From the NCBI GenBank assembly GCA_963971305.1, contig OZ020313.1, positions 57,360,203 through 57,424,202 on the forward strand: DNA of 64,000 nt, written 5' to 3'. This stretch comes from Arcuatula senhousia (lineage: Eukaryota > Mollusca > Bivalvia > Mytilida > Mytilidae). This document shows positions 13,010 to 25,432 of this stretch, one piece after another. Position 1 is the stretch's first letter. The number at the start of each line of letters is the position of its first letter. The notes below the pieces were generated by a model. The model did not search any database and was not told where the DNA came from. It worked only from the letters and a program-made list of their open reading frames with translations. A program made the translations under genes and the position numbers.

Positions 13010-13548
13010 AAGCTCCGGAGTTTCTGCTTGCTATTACACACCCATTGCGTTGCAAAAGATAGATTTAGTGTTGGTCAAATCCGGAAAGGATGACATTACC
13101 AAACTCTATGTCAAACCAACATCTGTGCTGAGTCAGCCTGAGTGATAGAAACCTCGTATTTGTCTACAAGAACACGCTGTCTTTTGTAAATTTCGATCGA
13201 CGACAACAACCTGCCAACAACGTTCCCCTATGTTAACAATAAATTTGTCAGCCATGTTTCTCTATCAAGGAAGTCGAAATGTTCCCCACAAGTTCCGGAA
13301 TAACGAATTCATCTGAGAGATAGAAATCCCGTATTTATATACCAGCACGTGATGTCGTCCGTAAAATTTCTTGAGTGATGACAACAACCTGGGAGCAACG
13401 TACCCCTGTGTTAACAATTTGCTTGTCAGCCGTGTGGCTCTATCAAGGAAGTCGTTGTACTCCCCACATGCTCTGGAATAGCGAATCAATTGTGATACGT
13501 AAACTTCATATGCTGAAGCGGACGGAATGTTGCTACACTTTTTGTATA
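13010..13548 (-). mobile_element. Two joined PLE1 3'-end fragments (copy F)
   Basis: On the minus strand, one PLE1 C-terminus (13310-13548, the stretch encoding LIRYSRACGEYNDFLDRAT) is followed head-to-tail by a second 3' end (13010-13310) with its own UTR, including the AAGCAGAAACTCC block. The junction near 13309 is sharp and lies inside the reading frame of the second copy. Head-to-tail partial copies are typical of Penelope-like elements. Both pieces lack the catalytic palm. Confidence 0.8.
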
Positions 13549-13549
13549 A

Positions 13550-14640
13550 CTAGTGTTAATTAAACATTTTCAATAATGCTTCTGTTGCCTTTTAAAAACT
13601 AAAATAGCCACGAAGTTACAAGAGCAGCATAATGTACGACCTCGGCTCAAAATCTTAATGTAAATAAATTCAATGTGATTGTAAACGTCCATGGCGATAG
13701 AAAAGTTATAATAGAAAACTGTCTTCGTTGAAAGATTTTTATGCATGACTCTTCTTAAGTCTCTCGATTCATATAAGAATCGTTTTGATTCTATCAATAC
13801 AAAAGAAAATATTGTGCAATTGAAAGTGCCAGTTTTCTTACGACTAATTTACGTTGTGTTGTTTATCAATCCGACATAATGAACTTACGCCGAGTTTAAA
13901 TTACATTTGTTATTATTTATAATTGACTGCTCCACTAAGAACTTTCAGGCGAGCCTTTTGAGATATGCATCTTGTAGAAATTACAAAAAACTTAAATTAT
14001 CTCGTGCGGCTTATATAATAGCAACAACCTAATAAAGTGAAAATCAATAATTGACAATTAATTCGACAATAAAACAAATTCATCAATAACAACCGACCAC
14101 CCCCCGCTGAACAATCACCATTACAATTAAAACGACTCGATGAACAACAAAATATGACGAAACACATTGTGGAAAATTGGTAATGTAACACTCACAAAAT
14201 TGTTTTTACACGAAAATTATATTTATGTTTAATTTATAGAATGGAAAATAGCATGTAAGCTCTCGTGTTTACTTGAATGTAAACATTTCCGTTTTAAAGC
14301 ATTAGTTTTAATGGAATAAATCTGTATTGATTTTTCCTCAGGTGAAAATTACTGGCATGTCCAACTTTTTAAATGAGCAAAAGATGATGTTTAAAAAATA
14401 TAACACTGGTAAAAAGCATTTTATATGCAGTCGATTAAAAGGTCCATGTAACAACTGAACGAAAATCGAAAAAACCACAATATCTACAACAGAAATCAAG
14501 AATTATCAAAAAGAAAAACCATGCATAGGCTATTTTCCTAATTAAGCTCGATTGTAGTTATTCATTTTCACGTCACTTTGTTACTTGAACGTTAATTTCA
14601 TGACCAACTATTAGATCATAAACGTCATGTTGATTAAAGA
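13550..14640. other. Non-coding, nothing recognised
   Basis: AT-rich sequence. The minus-strand ORFs at 13570-13797 and 13997-14191 resemble no family. Confidence 0.35.
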
Positions 14641-14657
14641 AGCAAAGGTGTACCAAA

Positions 14658-14708
14658 CTTTACGGTTTTATGATACTGATTACCCATCAGTATCATAAAA
14701 CCGTAAAG
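14658..14708. repeat. Perfect 23-bp-arm palindrome
   Basis: CTTTACGGTTTTATGATACT and three more bases pair perfectly with 14686-14708 across the 5-base loop TACCC. It lies in the 3' UTR of PLE1 copy B. Copy D at 53.93-54.0 kb has one GTATCATAAAA and one ACCGTAAAGACA separated by other sequence, so the palindrome is specific to copy B. Confidence 0.95.
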
Positions 14709-16048
14709 ACAAAGACAAAACCGGCAGACAAAAATCATCACAACAAAACAAACCACATAACAACATAAAACACAAACACACATAACAACAAAACCGCATT
14801 CAGCAACGCGAACTCAAGTCGAAACGAGAGTGAACTCAGGTGCTCCGGAAGAGTAAGCAGTTCCTGCTTGCTATAACACACCCGTCACGTTGCCAAAGAT
14901 CGATTAAGTGTTGGTCAAATCCGGAAAGGATGACATTACAAAACTCTATGTCAAACCAACATCTGTGCTCATCTGAGAGATAGAAATCCCGTATTTGTAT
15001 ACCAGCACGTGATGTCGTCCGTAAAATTTCTTGAGTGATGACAACAACCTGGGAGCAACGTACCCCTGTGTTAACAATTTGCTTGTCAGCCGTGTGGCTC
15101 TATCAAGGAAGTCGTTGTACTCCCCACATGCTCTGGAATAGCGAATCAATTGTGATACGTAAACTCCATATGCTGGAGCGGACGGAATGTTGCTACACAG
15201 AAAGGGAAAGTTAACTATTGGAAAGTTGAAGTCATCACGTTTGTCATAGAGCTTTGTACAAAGCCTTCCTTGTGTGCCAATTTCGAGAAATAGATCCAGA
15301 TATGAAGCGGACCTCCTAGAATCTGTAGTGTCCTTTATCTCAAGTTCCTTCGGATATATGAGATGTAAATGGTCACCAAATCGAGGATTGTTTAGTGAAA
15401 GGACATCATCAATATAACGAAATGTGAGATTGAAGGATAAAGCAAGTTTGCGGTCCTTTATGTCTAGAAGTGATTGTAAGAAGTCCGCTTCATATGAATG
15501 AAGAAACAAATCGGCAAGCAATGGTGCACAATTTGTGCCCATTGGAATACCTATTGTTTGCTGAAAAACACGTCCACCAAATTGTACAAATATGGTGTCG
15601 ATTAGAAAGTTGAGCATTTCTATTATTTGATCTTATGTAAATTTATTTTTCTTGCTAGACTCTTGGATGACAAAGTAAGTCTTTTTATAACCGACTACCA
15701 AATACTTGTACCTGCGTTTTCCGTTCTTTTTGATAAAGCTACGTTTAATCAGCTGTGCTAAACGAGATTTTAGTTGTGAATGTGGAATTGAAGTATATAA
15801 TGTAGAGAAATCAAACGTTTTAATGCTATTACATGATGAAAATGACTTAGAATGGAGATTTTCCATCAGTTCTTTAGAATTTTTGAGAATCCACATTTGA
15901 TTGACGCCATTTCTAGAGTAACAACAATCGAAATACTTTTGAATGCTTGATTTTATTGCCGTCAATATTGATGTTAACAAAACTGAAAGAGGCTTAGTTG
16001 TACATTTGGATGACCCAGCAATAAATCGTTGCTTGTATGGAGTTTTAT

Positions 16049-16270
16049 TGTTTTTTTTGTCAAGAAGAGGGTCTTTCAATGCACTTTGGGATTGGGCTTG
16101 AATCATATGTATTTTATTTTCAATCCAGGGGCCAATTGAAAAAACAGCGAGCAGCGACCGCTGGTCACATTGAAGGCTGCTGGCTGTTTTCCATTGTGGA
16201 TATTTAAAATATACGTTTATAATGTAGGTTGTGTCGCGTACACTTATTCCACATCTCATTTTCTTCTATT
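16049..16270 (-). mobile_element. SINE-like repeat (copy 2) inside PLE1 copy B
   Basis: Comparison with the uninterrupted site in PLE1 copy D (about 55375) shows 222 bp inserted after AGTTTTAT, with only AT shared at the junctions. On the minus strand it starts AATAGAAGAAAATGAGATG, passes GTGTACGCGACACAACC and the GTCGCTGCTCGCTG block, and ends in CTTGACAAAAAAAACA, an A-rich tail. No clear Pol III A and B boxes were identified, so a SINE is an inference from size and tail. Confidence 0.8.
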
Positions 16271-17079
16271 ATGTAACTTTGGAATCCAATACAAGGATGG
16301 AACGTCATCGTTCTTTTTGTCAACAGAAATGCCAAAGGAAGAAATGACAGAATTATGATTGTTGATTATTTCCTCCTTTGACAGTGTTGTTGCTGTATAT
16401 GTGGTGCTTTTGCTAGTACAACCAACACCTAATTCAGCTGTCAAACAATCAATATAGTGTCTTTTGCATACGAAAATGATGTTGTTAGGCGCTTTATCAG
16501 CAGGTACGACAACATATTTGTCATGTAAGGTGGACAATGTCTTCGCAACATCAGGGTTGATGAAAATAGATGTTGCCTTGGTGCTCATCGAGCCTTTCAA
16601 AGAGTTAATCCTTTTCAAAACCAACGACCTCACAGACTTTACCCATTCAGAAAGAACGTCGCTTTCCTTTTCATGTTCTTTTTTGGCCCATTTTCTGGCA
16701 TAGTCTTCAACTGAATCCATAATTGTTTTGAAATTATGGCTCCAGTTGATTGCTCTAGGCTCACGATATTTTGGTCCTTTGGCCAAAACATCGCGGAGTT
16801 GGTCATTTTCCACTATGTTGAGGTCCCCGGTAATGACGTGGCCAGAGGGCCAGAGGGATTAAAACTTGATAACATGTCCAAGAATCAGGACAAATTCAGG
16901 GAAGATAACTCACTCTATGAATGTTAGGTTCAAAGGTCAATTTATAAGGGTGTAGCAATCAGACAGCTTTCAATTTTAAGTGAAAAATCCAGAATAGTCC
17001 GTTGCTTGAATGTTGGCTAAAATGTAGTCAATACGTAAATATTTAAGTTTTAATCTTGTCAATTGCATATATATGTTAG

Positions 17080-17215
17080 CGGCAATAGCCAAAGGATATG
17101 CCACCACTATGCGTCCGTTGTCGTCTGTTAACATTTTCAAAAATCTTCTTTTCTGAAACCACTGTACCAATTTAACTGAAGCTGTAGTAATGATATATGA
17201 CACGTTGGCAACAAA
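17080..17215 (-). repeat. Common bivalve repeat relic with CGTCCGT block
   Basis: The sequence CCACCACTATGCGTCCGTTG followed by AACATTTTCAAAAATCTTC and TCTGAAACCACTG resembles a widely dispersed bivalve non-autonomous element recalled from general knowledge. The minus ORF at 16976-17203 lies on it and is not taken as a gene. Confidence 0.4.
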
Positions 17216-18185
17216 CGGTCCTCATTTTGGGAAAAAAATCGATAAAAATCACGGCCACTGTTACTAAAAAAAGAACATATAGTAAAATCACTTTAAATGG
17301 CTTATAATTAAGCAACTAGAACAGATAAAATCAAAGCACTAAAGCGTTAAAAGGCAGAGCTTAATCTAAGCACTAAAATAAAGAATGATCTGTGTTTCAT
17401 AAACTTGAAAATCATTAATTTTCTTTGTTTGCTCCGCATTCTTGCACATTTATTAAGAAATCTGTAATAAGGCTCCGCCCACTTGATCAGAGGTCAAAGG
17501 TAAACAATGCTTAAGTAAACATTAACGTGTATTGATATACGATATGTAGTGCACATTTATAATGCATTTATGTTGGGGTATAAAGATGTACCTCTTATTT
17601 TAGACAATCTGTATGCAATTTAAAATACATTGAAACAATGAAAATACACGATTAATGTTGAATATATCCTGTGGTAGGAATATTGGCTGACCGATTTACC
17701 CTGTCTAGACGGAAAAAAAACACGCAAAAATCAGATAGCTATATGACTCTATAAGGCTCTGCCTAAAAATCCAAACGTTTAAAGGTCATCAGAATCAAAA
17801 GCTTTACAAAAGTCTTTATTTGGTCGAAGTTGTCAGATGACCCCTAATAGTGGTTATGGCCCTTTAAATGTAAAAAGTAGCGTTTTTTCCATGTTTTTGT
17901 CCTATAGAATTAAATTTATTGAAGATAAAGAAAAGCTGTTGCTGGCTTAAACTTCTTAATTATAATTCAGATCTTTCTGCCTAGGATATAGAAAGAATTT
18001 GGCCGTTATGATTTCAGGAAACAAGCCTTATGCCTAATATCAAAGCAATTAGTAATGACTAGGCATTAGTTTATTGTCTCTGAAATAGGCTTACAAAATA
18101 TTTTTGCTTCTTGTCCTTAACATATATACCAATTGAAATAAGACTAAATAGTAAAGACCTGCCTTCCATTAAAGTATGCATTACT
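17216..18185. other. Non-coding, nothing recognised
   Basis: AT-rich sequence without credible ORFs or repeats. Confidence 0.4.
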
Positions 18186-18194
18186 TATTGCAAT

Positions 18195-18330
18195 AGTTGT
18201 TGCTTTGTTTTTGTTTCTGTTGGTGTGTTTCTTCGATCTGTGCAATGAATTAAATGTGAGATTGCCTTGCTTTTTTTCGGTCTTTCAACATTTGAATTCC
18301 GCATTGGTAGCCTTTGCTTCCATCAAAGAG
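18195..18330 (+). mobile_element. Degenerate PLE1 3' end
   Basis: TGTTTTTGTTTCTGTTGGTG, TCTTTCAACATTTGAATTC and GCATTGGTAGCCTTTGCTTC follow the order of the PLE1 3' UTR (TTTTGACATTCGGA, then CCATTGGTACCTCTGCTTC). It is strongly diverged and without coding sequence. Confidence 0.5.
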
Positions 18331-19400
18331 TATGAATTTAAATCTTTTAGTCGTCTACAAAGGCAAATTCAAAAATCGAAGTATTTAGTCTGACGTTAAT
18401 GCTATACAAAATACACTCCATGCGGAAACACGAAAAGCTGAAAGCTTGCAAATGGATGCAATACAATATATAGTCCACTTGGGAATTGGAAGAAAAATAA
18501 TATTCTTTGTATTATATAGACAGGTTCATTTCTCCTATTGTTAAGTCCTGTAATAAATTATTGTGAAGATGTTTCAACAGGGGGATCTAGGAAATTGATT
18601 CGTAGTGATGGAATGACTTTCCTTTCAAATATAAAAACCAATAAATGTATTGAGACGGCCCCTAGAGACCCATTCAAACCTTCAAGTTATTTTCCCCTTT
18701 CAAGACTATTGGTGATATAGTACCTTGGGGATTCCCCAAGAATAACAATCATCGATGTTTCGTTCCTTCGTCAGGTTCTGTTGCACGGTGGTATTTAGTG
18801 TTAATTTGGTGATCTTTTGCCATCTTTAGATTGCAAAGCAGTCAACTCCAAGGACTATAATTGGCTGTCATTTTACTAATATTCGTTTAATGGCGTGGCA
18901 CTGTGTTGAACGGTAATTAAATGAGCTATTACTTAAAAGTTTAGTTCTCGTTAATAAAGGAATTTCAGCTTATGGGTAAATGATTCCGCCATTAGTCAAC
19001 AGGAATAACTCGATGGGAGCTCAGTAGTCGCTGAAACATTACTCGTGTTTCATCAATTAGTGGATGCCCCAGAAAGATCAATCAGTCAAAATACATGTAC
19101 GTTTTGAACAAATGCTATAATAAAATACTATATAATTTAACCTTAAACCAGCAGTGAGAGCTGTACAATGTAACTTGGAGCATTTTTCCGTTGTCGACTG
19201 ATTCAATGCTTATATGCCTATTCTTCTACAAAATAACTCCATTGAATATATGAAAAGCAAGAAAGACAAAATCAGTTTTTATCTTGAAATGGACTTTTGG
19301 AAACAAATAAAAAAAGGAAACGATATCACTGCACTGGAATGGTAAAATAAGCAATGTAGTTAAAGAAATCAAATCTACAACAAAGCTCTAGGCAATAAAC
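18331..19400. other. Non-coding; one short palindrome
   Basis: No gene is recognised. CTTGGGGATTCCCCAAG at about 18723-18739 is a short near-perfect palindrome of unknown role. Confidence 0.4.
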
Positions 19401-19403
19401 TTT

Positions 19404-19490
19404 GCACGCCTGACGCGCGACTCGTCTGCACGCCTGACACGCGCCTCGTCTGCACGCTTAACGCGCGCCTCGTCTAACAAGACTTATCAT
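19404..19490 (-). repeat. Hammerhead retrozyme relic with 24-bp triplication
   Basis: On the minus strand, TGATAAGTCTTGTTAGACGA resembles the hammerhead core and stem II. It is followed by a 24-bp unit ending GCGTGC present three times, each holding AGACGA and CGCG-YGT-CAGGCG. These are the ribozyme's catalytic 3' half and stem I strand. The downstream AAAGTTTATTG matches the retrozyme body. Confidence 0.65.
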
Positions 19491-22400
19491 TAAAATTGCA
19501 CAACAATATATGAGTAAAGAGACTATTGACCAATAGAACCAAACATCCCACACAAGAACCCAAACTTCGACTAAGAACCTATGCCTCGGAAGGGGGGACC
19601 TTTAAGTTATGAAAACTTTGAAATCACACGGCCGAACAAAGTTTTGGTGTGTTTTTTTTTAAAGTGTTGACGACGGGGAATTAAAATTCACAAGAAGCGC
19701 TTACCATTAGAGTTGATAGAAATAAAAAAAAACTATCTGGGTTCTTGTCTGGTATTGGTGAAAAATTTCGATTCTTTTTATTGTATGATTGTAAGAAAAG
19801 ATTAAATCGCACCGTTTTTTTTTATCAGAGAAGATTAAACCTGAATCGCCTATTACTATAATCAATATTCTTGTCCATCTGTCACGAAGGTCGCCTCATT
19901 CCGAGAAATAAAACGGATTACAAAAGAAAATGATGGTTCTATGTAAACGGATTAACTTGGTCGTCCTTTTTCCAATTCAATCTACCTTTTCAAAGAGATT
20001 TTGAAGGCGTATGCTTAGAAGAATACAGCGAACAAAGTGATAATTTGACTTTTTCATAAAAGGGTGATCTTTGATAAAATTCTTGTAACTGCTAGGATCT
20101 GCTAGTCCATTGAATAATTTTAAGAAGATGAAATGACATTAACCAAAAAAAAAAAAAAAAAACTAGGAAAGAACTTAATATTAAAATGATTTCAAGATAT
20201 TAATTAATGGCTTTTCGTCCTTTAATATATTGTTACAGTGTCAGTTAATTAAGATGCCCAAACAGGAGGACATGGTTAGAAATGCTTGAGATACTTAAGT
20301 TTAAGTCCCAGAAAGGTCCCAGAGTTAGTTACCTGAGGCATGATGCATCGTGCAAGTATAGCCAGTACCTCGTTGGTTAGGATGATAATTGATTGATGAG
20401 ATCTATTAAGATTGATTGAATTCATCTATCATTCACACAATCAATAATTTACCTGATAAAAAATACATGTTCACCATTGATCTGGCGTTATATGGCAGAG
20501 TGCAGTCTATATATATATCCATTACGGGAATGGTCCGAATACAATCCGCTTTTTGAAAAGTCGATGGAATTTATCATTGTCGAAGTATTTTAGATTTTTT
20601 AGGACAAAAGAGTGGATATTATTTCCATTTGAACACTTTGGTAGCTTTTGAAGAAGCAATAAATACCCTACATAGTCAATTAGGTTTTCTGTGTATTGAT
20701 GAGCTAAATTGCTTTCATCCTAGCATGTTTGCTCGGGGTATTATGAAATAATACTTTTCTCTCACGCCTTCAAGCTTTTTAACAAAAATAGATCGATTTT
20801 ATGAATCTCGGGTAGATACAAGTTACACAGCATTTCAAAAGAGGATTTTAAAAACATCGATAAGCTTTGTTTAGTCTCAGTATATTATCTAAACTCGATG
20901 GAAATCTGGGATGATAGAATTTCACTTCAAAAAAGAACTTTTCCAATAACCAGGGGGTGAAAATCAACATAAAATGAAGAACCACGGCGTACACAACATT
21001 GGAATCAAGTTTTAAATGGTCTCCAGATCTGTTCATTTTACATGTTCGTAGAGCAGAACTAAGTACATAGTTTAATGCACAGCGGGAAGGCTGAATTAAG
21101 TGCATTTTTGTCGAAGAAATAAAAGTCATTCTGACAAATAGAAACATTTAGATCACGTTCATTATGAAAGTGATTTTATTTCTTCAAATCGATGATATAT
21201 ACATTATGTTCAGATTATCATGCATGTATTGTTTTAACCTAGGATTAAGAGCATAACAAATTAAAAACTGAAATTTTTACAGGGCATCACAACCCGCATG
21301 ACTATACATTTACCGGTCTAACGCATCTTAAAAAGTTAAAAATCACTAAAACAAGTAGCATTATAAAGCTCTGTGTTTTTCTTTCAGTCTTTTTCTTTTG
21401 CATAAACGCGAAAATTCAAATATTAAAAAAAAACACTAAACTTGGAGATTCAATCTCAAATATCACATATCAAAGGATCACATCAAAATATCTATTCTAT
21501 AAATAAAACAGGCCTTGACTACTTGATAGGGTGTGGCTTGTTTTCCCCTATTGTAATTGATACAATCAATGTTAACCAGTGTTACATCTTTTATTAAGAA
21601 ATTTCTTCTTATAAATTTAGGTCATTTCCGTTTTCTTAATTTTTTGTAAAACTTACATCTTTAACTCTCATATTCCTTTCTTATACATGTATCCCCTATT
21701 TGGGATAAATCAATTCAAATAAGTAAATTACTAATAGCGAGATTCTGATTTATTTTGCTTGGAAACCAAAGATACGAACTACATTTTTTTTTCAAAATTA
21801 ATGTAGAAAAAATAGGTATACAATGTCTTGAATGTATGCAAGAATTTTTTACTGTATATAAAATGATTTTAGCCTCGTAGCATAGCAAACAAATAACATT
21901 GCTCTTATTTCAAGATTTACATTTTATGTCAGTGTCTCTCTCCTTTTACTACCAATAAAACCTTGTTTTCGAACATTTTTCTATAGAATGTGAGCTCAAC
22001 CTCTAAATGGAATGGGTTGAAACTCTATACTAATGCTATGAAAAATTAATGTTTCTTTTAAGAACACCTGCGACAAACATGACAAACGAGCCATATCTGA
22101 AATAAAATCGCAAAAATAGCGGAGAATACTTCCACAGAAAACTGTTTTATAAATTATTGGTTCATTAGTAGTTAAATGCGTGTATGAAAAATTTTAAAGT
22201 TTAAAAATGAAACCTCTATGCATTCATAAATTTTGGTTTATCTATTGAAATAATTTTCAAGTTCTTATACCTCCTTATACTAATACCATACAAGATTCAT
22301 TACATGTTATTAAATATAGGTGTCAACATGTAATTAAACATTTAATAGCCAATTACGGGTCTATGTAGCTTTTCGTATGGTCAACATCTGTCGGTTATTA

Positions 22401-22700
22401 TGCTCTCATTTTTTTCTTACCTTAATTATTCACCACTACAGAAATATATATATTTTTTTCTTTAAATGTAAACTCTTCAATTTTATAACGCTCCATAATC
22501 TAGGTTGCATTTTATCATTCAAAATATGCATGATTATGCCGAAAAATGAATTAAAAAATACTTCTCAAAAGAAAAAATGTCTTCCATATTTTAATTTCTC
22601 TATTTTTAAGACCAATATGTATAGAAAGTAATATAATAAGTATACATGCATTAAAAAAAAATGATTATAGAAATTGAAATTAATATCATAATATTAATTC
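19491..22700. other. Non-coding, nothing recognised
   Basis: AT-rich sequence with a poly(A) tract at about 20143-20162. ORFs such as 20848-21147 (minus) and 22377-22631 (plus) show no domain and no clear exon boundaries. Confidence 0.4.
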
Positions 22701-22714
22701 TGGTAATTAATTTC

Positions 22715-22930
22715 TTACCTTGATATTGAAGATTTGGCAGAAGAGGCTGCATCTCGCGCGGGATATAAAACTTTTTCTTTAAGTTGTTGAAAATTTCCAA
22801 ACGGCATATTTTCTAGTTTTAAAAATTCACAAAAGTCACAACAAATTATTGAAGCAGAAAAAGTCGCAAGCACAATGGTAGAATGAACAAGAGAAGGAAT
22901 CCACTCCGAGACAATTAAATTATTACCCAA
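22715..22930 (-). CDS. Possible first coding exon, unknown product
   Basis: A 71-codon minus-strand frame begins with Met and runs into a strong splice donor: its last sense bases are ATATCAAG followed by GTAAGAAATT. The peptide has a hydrophobic segment, LVHSTIVLATFSASIICC, that could be a membrane span or late signal anchor, then a more polar tail (YPARDAASSAKSS). No downstream exon was identified and the family is not recognised; the donor could be fortuitous. Confidence 0.25.
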   Translation of the reverse strand: MGNNLIVSEWIPSLVHSTIVLATFSASIICCDFCEFLKLENMPFGNFQQLKEKVLYPARDAASSAKSSISR

Positions 22931-22989
22931 GTAGGTGTTTACGCTTTGTATTCGGAGAGATAATTCTGGTCCAATACTCGGAGAACCAA

Positions 22990-25320
22990 TCAGATTCCTG
23001 CAAAGTTTCTAAAATATTAATGCGCTACAATCATTTTCACAAAACAGTTAGTTTTCTCTTAGTTCACACAAATGGAAGAATTTAATCAAACGGTCCACGA
23101 ATATCGTTAGAAAATAATGGAATTCCCTGGCGTCCATTAGTAAATTAAATTTCAGGCAGCGAATTCCTACAGTGGGTGGGATACCTTAGTCTAAGCCGAT
23201 TGAGCCTTTTCTCCACTGTAGATTCCCAAGAGAGTGGTGTAATAACAATAGCTATGTATTGATCAGTTTTAATCTGACTTTAAAGGTAAATGCAACAGAT
23301 ACTGAAATTTACAGCCTGATTCCCGCGTAATCACCAGACGACCAACAGGCACGCGACATTTCAAAACTTTGTATCACTCTTTGACTTGTTTGCTTTGGAA
23401 CATTAAAAGATAAAATGACAAGACTGCACGAATGGCCGATTTTCAGTCAATTAAAATCTTTTCTTTTCTACGTTTTGCATACTTCTATGGTTATTTGATT
23501 TCTCTCTCCATTAAACACGACAATGGAATCATTTTAACAGGTAAAATCATGAAAGGATATTTGAAGTCAATTTTAATAGTCAAAGTGTCATTAATGCATA
23601 TTTGCTCAGCCAAAGTTTTTTTTATTTGAAGTGTTGACATTGAAATATAGAATGCTTTTTATTTCTTATGATACTAAGAAGGGGTCGCTTACCCGAGCAA
23701 ACAGTGAACTTATTGTGAGATATAAAATTGTACCTCAATTACCCCAAAACTATTATAGGAAAAATAATATATAATGTTTAAATTATTTTAGTATTGTCAT
23801 ATTGAGTAAGAGTTGAAACGAAGACCTAGGGACTCGTCAAATGATAGAAATGCAACCAATACCGCTAGCTAACCCTTTATTCACACCAAAGTTAAAGATC
23901 ATATAGAAAGTTGAGTGGAGAATTGTGGTTGATTAAATTTACTGATTAAGATGAGGTTTGGTTTGGCACCTCCGATTTTCTATTAAATGACTTATATGTA
24001 TCTTCAGTCAATAACTTAGAAAACAATTCCTCCACCTCACCATGTTTTAAACTCTAAGATTAAATAAAAACCTATTTCACCCACGGCGTTTTCGAAACTC
24101 AGATGGAATATTTAGAGAAATCGTCTCAACTTGAAAATGGCGGGAAATCTCACCGATGACTTATTTGCTTGTGCAGGTTAAACCACTTGGTCAACATTGA
24201 TATAAAAAGAAAAAAAACTTTCTTATTCTTTATATAAGTCTTCCAGAGTTCAGACCAGTACCTCCTCGTGGTGGAAGACGGGCCCTGCATCCATCGATAA
24301 AAAAGGATACTATGGAGCAGCAAACCATGGCGGTGGTGTGTCATGGACTGGACGACCTTACATCTTAAGAGTGCAAGTTTAGGACAGCACCATTCATCGG
24401 TTTGAGCGAAATGAGCTTAGTTTTTGGCACACTGAAATTTTTATTTTGAATTTCTTAAGTGCTCTTCAAATTCTAGTTTATTATGCCGTTCAGCTTTTGG
24501 CTTAGCGCCTGTGACGAAAGTTCATAGCCATACGCATGTATTATTTAAAACTCTGTTTTTTTTTCTTTTTGCCATTACCTTCGCTTGAAATATTGTTGTA
24601 ATATGGTTATATTACTTAAGGATCATATAAAATCGTGATGTAAGAAGCGCCATATACCACTTAGTTCGGCTAACCCTCAGTATCTATTTAAATGCCAGGA
24701 CCAAGCATTTCAATACATTTTGACAATGTTTACCATGTTTCCCACATAAATGAAGATCAATTTTAACAAAATTTCCCGAAAAATTACCTGTCAAATTCAT
24801 TGATAAAGTTGTTATTTGGCTCAGTGCAAAAAGGTGAATTTTACAGTTTTTGAAACTCTTCCGCTTTGACCCCATTAGGGGTCAACTTTAAATAGTTTAA
24901 CGGTAAACATTTCTGAAATTTTTTTAATCAAAATTTGGAAAGGTACTTAACTTTGTGTGGGCAAAATATTTTTTGAAAAAAGATGGTGCAATTTTTTTAA
25001 ACCCACAAAACGTTTTATCAAAAATACATTGCGAGCTAACAACCACATCATGCCTGACAAATTAGAGACCTATTAACACAATTTAGATTCTTAAAACAGA
25101 GCACCAACAAGTACCACATGTGGTCAATAGAAATTTGATAATATATTCAACAATCACTGATCAATTCATAACGTCCGTCACGAGTCGATTTCCTTACAAT
25201 AACATCAATTATACATACATTACTTCCAATTACCAGCATTCATCGTGAACAACGTGGACCAAAATTAACACTTGGTATCGTCTACATAATTGATTCGGGA
25301 GGCGGTTAAAGACAAAATTG
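22990..25320. other. Non-coding, nothing recognised
   Basis: ORFs at 23432-23629, 24150-24344 and 24684-24875 show no recognisable domains. No repeat family was identified. Confidence 0.4.
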
Positions 25321-25329
25321 TCTACATAT

Positions 25330-25432
25330 CACCTCCTTCACTCGGCTAACTGAGAACTCGGTCAGTTGGTTTTATTTAACATGGAGGCTATATGGGAAAT
25401 GGGTCTGTTGAAGAGTCGGCTAAAGTCTGTTG
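25330..25432 (+). repeat. Left terminal inverted repeat
   Basis: Its reverse complement is found at 28218-28320. Identity is essentially complete through GGGTCTGTTGAAGAGTCGGC, then falls off. It abuts CATAT at 25325-25329. Confidence 0.93.

Larger units (their letters stand above)
14643..16860 (-). mobile_element. PLE1 copy B, longest reverse transcriptase copy
   Basis: This is the most complete PLE1 copy. From the 5' side it encodes a lead region with KGPKYREPRAINW (about 16765), VVVPADKAPNNIIFVCKRHY (about 16500), WIPKLH, a SINE-like insertion (16049-16270), FIAGSSKCTT, FDFSTLYTSIP, an in-frame TAA (15633-15635), GIPMGTNCAPLLADLFL (about 15545), RYIDDVLSLNN (about 15415) and the thumb, ending near 14946. 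The frame continues as V-I-T-G-D-L-N upstream of the VENDQLRD start at 16813 until a stop near 16860. The 3' UTR carries (C)ACATAACAACA-type A-rich sequence and ends by 14643. No endonuclease domain is seen. Confidence 0.9.
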
